Of a DNA stretch of 64,000 bases, positions 1-11,868 are shown piece after piece (position 1 is the stretch's first letter; every line of letters begins with the position of its first letter). This stretch comes from Xestospongia muta (lineage: Eukaryota > Porifera > Demospongiae > Haplosclerida > Petrosiidae). A program made the position numbers and the translations under genes. The notes under the pieces are model-generated. The model had not been told where the DNA came from, ran no database searches, and was given only the letters and a program-made list of their open reading frames with translations. Where the stretch lies: NCBI GenBank assembly GCA_963693285.1, contig OY848917.1, forward strand, positions 9,362,192 through 9,426,191, read 5' to 3'.

Positions 1-437
1 AATCTAGGAGTTTGGACTAAAGTGACCAGATGCTCTTTCTCACATTAAGTGAGTGACGACTGTTGACAAGGTTATGCAATGCCAAGATTAACCCTTAGCA
101 CATGCATACATTATAGTTAAAAATAATAGTAAATCCTAAACCCCAACCCTAAACCCTAGAGTCTAAACACACATCCTTAAATCTTAATTAATATCCTTAT
201 TATGTGCATGTGTAGTTACTGTTCACTGACGTTAAATCTTGCTCTTGATAGAAATACATATCATATTTTTCAGGAGATCCAACATACCCAAGATATTGTG
301 TGAGGTTTTATGTGCATGGTATTCCTAGTATTCCTCATATGGAGTATTATGTTACATAGTCAGTATAGTCTTACTTCATATTACTACTTGTTATCACTTT
401 TTTACAGGTCCTTATAACAGTACACACTATTTTATTA
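1..437. other. Upstream region of ankyrin-ROCO gene
   Basis: No coding region is supported here. A possible 5' UTR exon follows an acceptor-like cag near 408, leading into the ATG at 438. A short run of CCCTAAA-like units lies at about 136-165. Confidence 0.4.
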
Positions 438-3400
438 ATGGATGCAGATGAAGACTTGGTAAGTCAGTAATCATTTTTATAGTGATGTTTTAGTTAACTA
501 TAACTAAAATTAAAATCCCTTTTAGTTTAGCCTATTTGACTTTTAGTTAACTAAGTATAACTAAATAAATATTTTTCATCTGACAATTAACTAACTAAAA
601 CTATATAAAATAAATGCAATAATGGGAAAAACTAACTATTATAGTTAGTACTGAACTAAAACAACAGATACCTGTACAATAACTGTCATAACTATGATAA
701 CTGCACAAAAGATGTGAGATGATAACTTGTAAGTGATAAGTTAACTGATGACTACAGATGGTACTATTCAGTAGATATGGTACCATCAGATCAATTCCCA
801 TGAGATCAACTCTTTTTGAATCAACCTCATGAGATCAACTCTTGGTTAGAAATTTCTTATTAGTAAGTAACAACTATGATTCATTATACTGACATAAATT
901 AAAGTCCAGTTAAATGTTTCATACTTCGAGATAGTCATTTAAGCTACCGTTCCCACTGTTGTAATGCTCAAAGAAAGTTTGTATCTTCTTGTCCTTTTCT
1001 CTGATTTTTCTTCATGGTGGCAGTGTAGCTCCACTCTCAAAAGTAGCAGTCTTCATTCATGTTATAGCTTCTTCCTTCTTAATCACATTTACTAACTTGC
1101 TAGCCATACTAACTTATAATTGCAAATGTAACTGCTTGCAGTGGAGAGCTTTTATACTTGTGAAGCTAGATTTTGATAAGTTATGACCAGATTTTGTTAA
1201 GTTAAAGTAATTGCTCAAAGAGGTTAGAAGGTTAGGTGTTAGAGGAAGTTAAGTGTAATAATTGATAATTGTTAAGAGAATCTGACATTATTTAATTATT
1301 TTTTATAGGTGTTAATAGTTATCAATTAATTCTTAATAACATTGAACGTTGAAGATGATTGCTATAGAATGCTAGAAGTATAAAGAAGCAAGCTAGCGAG
1401 AAGCTTTGAGCATTATCAGCATACCATCATTTTAGCACTCACAGTTAGGGTCAAGGAAATTCAGTGGTTGTTTTTTGTGTTAGTGGTTAAAGGATGTGGT
1501 TTAATTTCATTTGTCACTTTGATCGTTGCATACAACAATACAATAAAACAATGAAAACAAACATACCCACGTATATACATAGATAGCATATTGTCCAAAA
1601 GAAATATAGGACTACACATACTGAGCAGTAAAAGCACAATTTAGTTCAGCTAAGGATTTCTTTGTGTTTATATCACCCTTATAACATTGCTCTCGTATAT
1701 TAATCATACCACTTGATAGAGAGTATTAAATCTACAACTAGTATTGTACAGATATAAATATTTGTTTTAGCTCTATAGTAAAGCTTGATATTTTAATTTT
1801 GTACTGTAAGAATAATAGACATGTAATTTATAAAGTATTAGTATAATTTACCCAAAAATACTCTACAGTATATACATTATGTGATCACTATCTTTTTAAT
1901 AGAATTTTGATTTATTCTGGGCTGTTAGTCGTGGAGATGTTGTTCGTGTCAAAGAGGCTATAGCTAAAGGAGCACGTGTTAATTTTTATAACCCTGACAG
2001 TGTAAGTTAATAAATCACATAAAAGGTACATAGTAGTGATACATCACTGTCATGATATAGATAGCATTTAGTAAACATTTGCTGAAATAGTACCTAGTGA
2101 ATCAACAACATAATCTTCTCATACTACACACAAGGTAGTGTGTTATACAGAGATTATACCAGTATGTTAATGGAAGACTTTAGTTAAGATCAGTTGAACT
2201 ATAATGTTTTAATGAAGACTTCAACAAAAATTTCACTTTAGATTGAGTTTTTGAAGTGTCTTACATGTTCCTCAGCCTGCTTCTCTTCATTCTAGCATTT
2301 CTGTTAGCTCTTTAACTTCCAAATCATTCACTTTTTACTACCTGTATATGTGCCAGACAGTCCTATAATTGTTTTAGTCCACATGGTATCTATATGTGAC
2401 AATTTGTTGTATGTGACTTTTGAGAGCAACAAATGAAATGAAACTTCATCTTTATTTAGTCAGTGTTTCACTGTGAAGTTAATATTTTCCCCAAGAAGTA
2501 ATAGGATGATGTTTTTCAATTATAATCTTGTTACTAATAACTTTTCATCTTCAGAACAGTAAAATTTAATTGTTCTTTTGTTGTCATCCGATTTTATATT
2601 GTCACATGGTACCACTATAACTACATGTGATATGGATATTCAAATATGTTGTATAAATATATTCAAATGTACTATTTTGAATAATATTAAGTTTCATTTG
2701 ATGATGTATTCCAATACTGACAGTATGTTTATTTATACAATAAGTACATGCATCACAATCACTCTATAATTTGATTGATTAATTCATTAATTTCTCTTAC
2801 TTAGCGAGAGAAACACCCATTAATTGAAGCTGCTCAAAATGGATACTCTAAAATTTTAGCACTCCTACTGGAAGCTGGGGCTGATCCCAACACCATTGAT
2901 GAAGTGAGATAGATTGTTATAATTGCTGTTTTATAACTGTGTATCACTATGTCAAATAGTTACGTCATGGAAACTTATGTCATCAATGAAAATGATTGAT
3001 TGCTTTTGGCTTTTACTCTAAGAGTTTGGATAGATCTAATACATGTTACTCTATCCATTGAACTATATAGCATGTACACTTGAGTTAAGTACCTACTGTA
3101 TAGTTCTGTGGATAGTCTCTATTTAGTAGATCACTTACTTATGGATCATTATACTATTAAGGTTTAGATAATATTACTTCAAAATGATAGTATCTTACAG
3201 ATCTGTTATAACAGATTACCTGCTACAATCTATTCAAATAGGCAAGGATATGATAGATTTATTGAAAAGGGAAAGTAATTTTTAAAAGTAATTATACAGT
3301 TCTATAATGATTTAATTAATTCATTAATATCTGATTTGATTGATTGATTGATTAATATTGATAGAGCATATAAAAGAAATATCATTTGTTTTATTTAGCA

Positions 3401-4027
3401 TCATAATACCCCATTGTTGGCAGCTAGTGAGAGTGGGAACTTAAATGTTGTTACTTTACTACTGGAAGCTGGGGCTGATCCCAACACAACTGATAAAGTA
3501 AGATATTATTAATTATTGTTTTAGAATAGTATGTGAATATTATATTATGATAGATAGGAGTTATTAGAATCTATCTAAGGCTTTGGATTAATCTGTATAT
3601 TGTTATCATTCATTCAAATAAATAATGACTTGACAGATTTGTAAAAAGGAAGACATTGTTGATATTTTTAAACTAACTATACCTCTGTATTAAAGTACAA
3701 GTAATAAAGCTAACATGAGAAATTAGAGTGCATATAGCAAATTTCAAGTAATGTGATTGGTCAGATATAAGCAATAGGTTTCTAAGTTATTCACTGTGTT
3801 TTGTTAGTTACTTTCTATTTACTAAAAGTAATTTAAAAAGTTTAATAATGTAGGATGACAAAGCCAAAAAGGAAAAAAAGATAGGGATGAACAGATCCTA
3901 ACAAATCCATATTAAAATCCCTACATATTGCCAATAGATTTCAGTGAACAATCCAGGCCATCCTTACATAGATATTGCTATGTATATTACATATATCTGC
4001 TTCTACTTCTGTAGTTATTGTGGCATA

Positions 4028-4083
<56 letters not shown>

Positions 4084-7000
4084 AATAGAACATCCTGTCA
4101 TCCCTATCTAGGCACTACTGTCTGCTTATAGTGCCTTTATGTAATTGTTGTTGTCCAACTTCTAGTCAGTGAAAGTTTGCTATAGCTGAAGACTTTTGTA
4201 CATTATCCGAGACAGAAATGAAGTTATAGATATTGCATTTTCTTCTCATTTACTCAGGACAAGTGTACTGCTTTAATTTGGGCATCATTCAATGGTTATA
4301 CTGATATTGCTGATGTACTAATAAAAAGGGGAGCTCGTATTGATGCCATTGATGTAGTAAGTACATACAACATTATCATTATATGAGTATATCATACTAT
4401 GTGATGTGTGGATATATAATTGTATTAAAATAAGATTTAGAATTTATATCTTTCTTTTAAATAGTAGTCTTCTATTAGAAAAAAGATAGAGGAACAAACG
4501 CTTGTCAAACACCAAAAAATAGCATCTCTCAACATTAACTTAACTTAATGCTTCAACAATGTTTGTAAAAGACTATACCTAGAGTATGCTAGAAATAAGA
4601 AATATAGGCAGAGAAGCAAGGTAACAAGAAGCTTCAAGCATTATCAATTACACCCATTGTTGTAGCACTTGTGGTTAAGGTTAATAAAATTAATTGGTAG
4701 TTATATGTGTCCAATGGTTAAAACATGTGATTTAATTCTTGAAAGTCACATACAACAATATATTAAATTGCAAAAGTGGAATATATACCATGTTGTCCAA
4801 GATTAGTGCCATCCCCACATAGGCAGTGCTATAGCTTTCCTTTTAAGCATCTAGACTTATTCCTGTACCATAAAGTGACCATAAATATTATGCTGTTGTA
4901 AAGTACTATTACATATTATTATCTTATTAATGTTGACTTTTAGGACAAAAACACTCCATTGCACATAGCTGCTTGGAAGGGCCATACTGAAACAGCAACT
5001 CTGTTAATTCAAAATGGTGCTCGTCTTGATGCTATTAATAAGGTAATAAATAAGAATTACACAAATATTAATTGACCTTTTATAAAAAGTCATTTTTCTT
5101 TATGTTGTCATTCAGTAGTATATCAATGTGTAAAATAAAAAATAGTACCAGATGAACTTGGCTGTGCTGCCATTGCACATGTCTATATGTACTTCAATGT
5201 AATCACACACATTAATGGCTTCTACAGACTGTATTGGAATATTTATAGGACATAACATTTAATCACCTTCCCAGCACTTACACTATAATTCGCCAGACCT
5301 CTTACACGATGCCCACTAGGTAAATATAGCCAGACCTTCTATAGTCAAAGATAAGTTTAGAAAATTGATGTGCAGGGAAGTAGATCATTAAAGGTGCTGA
5401 TTCCTTTTGCTCCTTATCAATTACAAATCAACAATAGTTTGCTTGTTTAATTGCCAAGTTTCTTAGTTCTTAAGGCTCTGGTACTGTCTTAGTCTGACCT
5501 CATGTAGAAATATTTGTATAGACATGCAAATAATAGCACATAACCAACAATGTTTATTTTTCATCAGCAATAAAGTTTAGCTTATATTTTTATCGAACTT
5601 TGGCACTTACTGCATGGGTGAGTGTTACAGTACTTGCTTTGTGCGTCTGTCTCTCTGCTTGCCTGTTCCAAAGCACAGGCAATAATTATGGTATTATAGA
5701 GTTTATCACTGCCAAAAATTACCATGTGTGAAACATCGATTTATCTAGATTTTCAGTGAAGGATTTTTCCTATAAATGCTGTGTTCTCAAACTATGGCTA
5801 TTTTATGTACATCATTCCAATAAAGAGTTTCCTTTCCTAGCCACTTGTATATTTATTACTGTCTGAACCCAACAAGCCCTGTTCTTATTCCATTGGCTTT
5901 TTATTAACCAACTTACTATTTAGGTATAAAGTACAAGGTTTTTTTAGTTGAAGTCGTATTAGACTTGACTCTTTTTAGATGCTTGTCCCAATTCTAATTA
6001 ATAGATATTACTAGTGATATTTCTTAAAGCCTCACACCAATTACTGTAACCATTGTGATCAATGAGAAAATAACCCTATATATTCTTTCTTTCTATCTGA
6101 CTTGAGCCTGTCTTTTCTTGTCATTTCTCTCATGATGTCTCCTTGTTTTCAGTAACTAGTGCCAGAGCAAAGTCTTCAGGGAAATAGTTGTCTCAAAAGA
6201 GAATGGCAACTACAGCTGTTGTGGGGTGCTGCCATTCTTACTTAGGGCTTATCTCTACATTTTATGATTTTTTATAAATTTTAATTTACTTGTGTATTTG
6301 AAGGTTCATCAAGTATTAAGCTTTACCCATAGGCCACAGCCTCATATTGTATTAAGTCACATCATCTCTATATTTAGTGGCTTTTGAACTTTACTTTGTA
6401 ATTGGTTAGCAGTTATTACAAGCACTGTTTATTACAAGGTTTATCATTGTGCTTTGGCATTTTGTGTTTTGTTCCCATTGAGGTACTATATCTATTAGTC
6501 TACTGTCTGGCAAGCATAGCATGCCAGACAGCATGATTGTTATAATTATATATATTATTTGATGTTGACTTGCTTTGTTTTATTCCTTTGTTGTATGCAT
6601 TACTTGAAAATGACAAATAAAATTCTTTAACCACTGACACATATGGCAACCAATGAATTTTGTTAACCTAACCATTAGTGCTACAATGATGGGTATGAGA
6701 AATACTGTAATACACACACATGCAGAGCGAATATACTATTTCTGTCACATTAATCTCAATTGTATGTGCATTGAATGATTTAAATAATAATTATTAGAGT
6801 TTACACATTGGAATAATGACTTTATTATCTTCGCTCTGTCTACTTATATAGATGAATAAAAGTCCACTTGATATGGCATATTCAACTCGCCTGTCTGAGA
6901 AGATGTTGACGGATGAAAGTAAGTGTACAGGGTACTGAATAAATAGAGTAATAACTATTTATTAATGTGTTGATTTTGTCCATTTCATAAAAACTTTTTA

Positions 7001-10000
7001 ATTATCTATTATTCAACTAATTGTAATAATCCTTATTGGTATGATAAGTGAGTGTTCTGCATATTGTATTGTTAATTGAAAGCCAAAATAAATAAAAGAT
7101 ATAGCAATATTCTAGTGTCCTAAGATTATTATGGCAGCATGGTATACATCCGTTTTCACATTTTGTTGTATCTGGCTTTATAAGGTAGCAAAATATTGTT
7201 GCTGCTACAATCAATAAATCTCATTTAATCCATATGAACCTTGAGGGTTACTGTGATAGCCACACTGAAAAACTACCACATGAGCTTAACTTCAGCAAAC
7301 ATTCCTTACTCTTCCTGTTTTTAAATAATGTTATGAATCCTTCATCAGTTACAATCTTGTTGTTATGTGTGATTTTGTTTGTAGATTATCAATACTGATA
7401 TTTTTTATTCCTCTATAGAATTATGTCGGATTTTCAAACATCGTGTCTACAAGAGCATTGTACAACTTACAAACATGAGATTGGTTCTAATGGGACCACC
7501 TTGTGTTGGTAAAACTTCATTCAAATCATTGTTATTCAATTGGCCTGCACCCAAACTTCATCACAGTACTGCAATAGCAACAAGACCTATTCGTGCCATT
7601 GAGAGAGTGGCTGAACGTAATGAAGGCAAAATCTGGGAGAAGGTGACTGGTCTTGATCTGCTAAAAATGCTCTCGGATGCTATTCGTGCACTTGATCAAG
7701 AGCCAGATATAAAACTGTCTGAACCTCCTACACCAGAAAGTGCTAGCAATTCTGTGCCACCTATTGACCAATTCTTGCAGCCTACTAGTGATGATCACAT
7801 CAAGTCCAAAGAGCAAGATGCAGCTGTTGAGCAAATTGATCACTCTATGGATAACTTGGCTATTCCTTCAAATAACATTCCTAGTTTCTCGGAAAGTGCT
7901 GGATCTCCTAATGTTGCTGATTCAACCAAAGATTTATTACCCTCTAAGCCCAAGGCTCGTGATGACCGCCATATTACAGAAATGATGAAAGTTTACGAAG
8001 AAAGAAATATCTCAGAAGATCTCCATAAAGCTACATGGATAAATATTTTAGATAGTGGTGGTCAACCTCAATTTGCTGATGTGTCAAGAGCATTCATTCG
8101 TGGTAATACCATGAATATAATTTGCACAAAATTAACAGAAAGCCTTTCTGATAAGCCTCAGTTTTGTTATTCACTCAATGGTAAGTTGCTTAATTTACCA
8201 AATGAGTTACAGATGACCAACCTTCAGCTTATAGAGCATTTTGTGCGTTCAATTGTTGCTTCGAAAAATGCTGTTGTAGTAAAAGGAAAGAAGCGCTTGC
8301 CACTTTTTATGATCATTGGCACATATCATGACAAGACAGGGGGGTTAAAAAAGATGTTTTTTGAGTCATTGCGTCTGAAGAATGAGCAGCTTCTATCTAT
8401 CCTCCATGAGTTTCGTGATCACTTCATTTTTTATAATGATGATCCGCAAGAGCTTATATTTCCTGTTGATAACCTTTGTAGGTGGAATCGCAAAAAGATA
8501 TCATCCTTTCTTCGTAAGTGTATCATGTCCCATCAGAAGGACATTGGTATCACTGTTCCTATACCTGTACGTTGGTATATGTTTGAAATGAGTCTGAAAG
8601 AGGAAGCATCACAACATGAGCATGGAATGATATTGTTAGACACTTGTTGTAGTATAGGACGTAACTTTAGCATGAATCGAGATGATGTTCTTGAGTCTAT
8701 TACTTACCTACATTCCATGGCTCTATTTCTATATTTTCCAGTCCTTCCTCACGTTATCTTTACTAATCCTCAGTATCTACTTGATATTCTTTCAGATTTA
8801 ATAAGAGTTTCGTTTGTTCACTCACTAGAGGATATTTTACAAGAGGGTCAGTCCTTACCACCAGACACTCAAGAAATATTTTGTACCAAAGGAGTGTTTG
8901 ATGATTCTTTGCTTGATAAGCTTAGCCTTCCTTTTGTTTCCAAATTATTCACAAAAATCGAGCTTCTAAAATTGCTTCAGTATCTGTGTATTATTGCGCC
9001 TCTTTTCACAACTGATTCTCTAAATCGATATTTTATGCCGGTTGTGCTACCACCAAACCAAGTGGAAGATAACCTTGTAGCCATGTTTACAACAGAATGT
9101 GATCCTATGATTATTGCCTTTGAGAGTAAAGTTGTACCTCAGGTGAGAAATAGTATCTTTTACAGTTAAAAGTAAAAATCTTAAAAGCCATTGTAGGTTG
9201 TCTTACATTTGAGTATCACTTGTTTTTGTTACTGTAGGGTATATTTCCTGCTACTGTTGTATCTCTTGTCAGCAGAAAAGAAAAGCCTCTTTTTTATATT
9301 GATAGTCATTCAACAACCTTTCCTAGACAGCTACGTTATGCTGTTTTACTTTATTCTGAGGATTTGTTTGGCTCAGTTCTACTAGTTGACCGATTCTACT
9401 GGATGGAGGTTTATTACAATGGTTTGATAGAGAATTGCTTTCAACTTCGCAAAGTCATCTGTGAAGCTATTGCAACCTGTGCTGATATACTGGCTTATGA
9501 AGAAGGTGCAATAAAAGCTGAAGTCACAGTACCTTGTCTACGAGAACATAAATTGAGTGGGCACAAATTACATCCTGTCATTCTATCAATGGACAGAATT
9601 CCTCCAGCTATTAGATGTGGCATTGAAAAGCAACTTCCTACAATTAGATTAACTAATGAAAGACAAACATGTTGGCTCATTGGTATGTAATGATATCAAT
9701 ATGTAAAATTAATGTCTTCTCTGTCCTTAGAAACTCAGCCTGTCAATTTTCCATCCAACATGAAACAACATGGTAAGTTTACATTGAATAAAATGATCAA
9801 TTAAATGATTTTTTTGCTTTATAGATGATCAATCTGGTTTAACAAGAGTGGGATTCAGTAAGCAATGAATATCTATTGTCTTGTGTGTATGAAACAATGC
9901 ATTTATAAGACCATTAATCTATTTATATGAATATTCAATTTGTTATTAGAGAGAGGTTCAACTGTTCTTTCTGTTAGCTCTAAAATACTATCAGGATCAT

Positions 10001-11441
10001 TAAGTGAGTCACAACATATAATAATATTCATTTATTGTTTAAATGTGTACTTTGAATGAGTGCATTAAAAAGAAATATGAAATAACTACGATAGGATTTG
10101 CTTTCAACTTAAAAAGTAATTTATTTGAAAATATTTCCAATTTAGTCTATTTTGTCTTACATCTTAACACTGTATATTCATGTTATTGTTAATGGTATCC
10201 AATTTTTACTAACATTCTCACTATAGATAGTTGTAAATAATAACATTGCCATTTCTTAGAGATTTTACAAACAAAACTAAGGACAAATTTAATTGATAGT
10301 TATATAAGACATTACCATTTCTTATTATAATACCTTGTATGCAGATGAATGTCACCTAGTTCCATTATTAATGGTGGTAAGGGAAATTGAAGACTGGGAA
10401 ATACTGGGTGTTTTTCTGGGTATTAAGAATGCTGTACTAAAAGATATCAAGAAGAACAATCACCACCAACAGGGACCAGCTCGTAAAGACATGTTAATGA
10501 CATGGTTAGAAGGAGGGAAAGCAACCAAAGAAGATTTTATTGAAGCTCTAAGGAAGATGGGTCAACTTCGTATTGTCAATGAAATTGAGTCTGCAGAAGG
10601 TAGTCAGGAAATTGTAGTATGTAGTTTTCTTAATATTTGTATGTGAGAATGATCATCTTATAATTTCAAAATTTAAATGCTCTCTTTATTATAGATATTG
10701 CTGAAGAAACTTCTCAACATGAAACTGACAAGTCTAGCCATCACAATCAAAGAGATATTGGTAAGTTAAAAATATTATTTAAAAAACATTTGTGAATGAT
10801 TCCTTTTGCTGTTTGAAACTTCATGATGATGTAAATCTTCCATATGCTAAGGAGGAGTGAGAACTTTTACAATCATAATCCTTTGACAAGCTAAGATAAG
10901 GTCAATGACTCAGCTATGATGACCAACAAAACAAGCTCTGAATACTGTTTAAATAGATTACACACTTCTCAGTCAGAATTAGAACTATTTTAGCCACTTA
11001 GGCTATGTATGCCCTTAGGATTAATTCATCTTTCCACTACAAATAATAATTTGATTAAATAATAATAATGATTTGTGATAGTAAAGTACTTATGTTTTGT
11101 ACATGCAACACTTGACACCAGCTGTTTGTTATTATGGAGTTTCTTTATTTTTAGAGAACAAACCAGATAAATTGGACCTTATCTATTTACTAAGTCCTAT
11201 TGCTTATAAGTGGTTGGAACTTGGAGAGGCACTTAAAATTGAATATGGAGCCCTTATGTCCATACGACAAAACCATTACACTGATGAGAAAAGGTTATGT
11301 GAGATTCTTCAACTATGGATCGACAGACGACCTATGGACGTTAAATGGAGTACAATTATAACTGCTGTAGAAGTTCCTCCTGTTGACAGCTTGTCAGTTG
11401 CTAAAAGCATACGTTCCTTTCTTTCAAACACAAACATTTGA
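438..11441 (+). CDS. Ankyrin-ROC-COR-double-Death domain protein
   Basis: Exons read from splice signals and phase: 438-458, 1903-2001, 2805-2903, 3399-3497, 4258-4356, 4944-5042, 6852-6918, 7419-9142, 9238-9682, 9731-9772, 9825-9857, 9950-10003, 10345-10599, 10695-10760 and 11155-11441, giving about 1162 aa. Five 99-nt phase-0 exons each code one 33-residue ankyrin repeat (for example EAGADPNT). The 1.7-kb exon starts the ROC GTPase: P-loop GPPCVGKTS, a roughly 110-residue polar insert, DSGGQ switch II and a GTYHDK G4-like motif, followed by COR. Exon 10345-10599 codes a first Death-fold domain and the last exon a second. ROCO proteins are GTP-binding signalling scaffolds. Ankyrin plus Death suggests apoptosis or innate-immune signalling, as in DAPK-like proteins, but no kinase is present. 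The first exon (MDADEDL) is the least certain part. Many such genes exist in early metazoans, so no specific orthologue is claimed. Confidence 0.85.
1340..1560. repeat. Dispersed intronic repeat, copy A
   Basis: This intron segment resembles 4540-4780 in a later intron of the same gene. Both contain a related run from 'gctagaa' through 'aagctt' and 'gtggttaa' to 'catacaacaata'. The 'gtggttaa...gtttaatt' part looks like tRNA-derived A and B boxes, so a SINE is possible. Confidence 0.5.
3885..3975. repeat. Dispersed repeat, inverse match at 13266-13305
   Basis: The reverse complement contains 'ggatggcctggattgt' followed by 'tattggca', shared with 13266-13305 in the Galpha gene. It is probably a small non-autonomous element. 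Confidence 0.45.
4026..4082. repeat. (AAT)n microsatellite
   Basis: About 18 uninterrupted AAT units inside an intron of the ankyrin-ROCO gene. Confidence 0.95.
4540..4780. repeat. Dispersed intronic repeat, copy B
   Basis: Partner of 1340-1560, same orientation and diverged. It may be a tRNA-related SINE. Confidence 0.5.
5043..6851 (+). other. Long intron of the ankyrin-ROCO gene
   Basis: A 1.8-kb intron between the fifth ankyrin exon and the short exon at 6852. I see no convincing exon or recognisable element in it. Confidence 0.5.
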
Positions 11442-11868
11442 ATTAAGTTTTTTGTCTTTCTACTGTTAGTATATTTTTCTATTAATAATTTTGCTATATT
11501 TTATTAAAAATAACTGCTCTCCTTATATCTATTGCCATGAACTAATATAATTCTAGTGGGAGGAGTGCAATCATATATTATCTTCATGACATTAGGTCCT
11601 CCTGAGGCACATGATAAAGATACCACCTATCTGAACAATTTTCACAATAAAAACATTACAAGTAATATCATGCATATGTCTTTTTAGAACCTAATGTATT
11701 ACCAAAAAATCCACCTCAAGAAATTGTACATGTGCTCTTCAATAATTTGGGTTTGTCGAGAACATACTGATATCCAGTTTTACAAATGGACTTTCAATTC
11801 AAACAGTGTGAAAGTTCTGATGTCTATGCTAAAATGAGGTACAGAAATTAAAAAAATAAAAAGAATGA
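11442..11868. other. Convergent 3' intergenic region
   Basis: The ankyrin-ROCO gene (+) and the Galpha gene (-) converge here. An AATAAA lies near 11646. A short open stretch after an acceptor-like tttttag (11688-11770) could be an alternative last exon, but nothing else supports it. Confidence 0.4.

Noticed and set aside
136..165. CCCTAAA-like telomeric units
   Set aside because: Only a few imperfect units inside ordinary sequence; animal telomeres are normally TTAGGG. Too short to mean a chromosome end.
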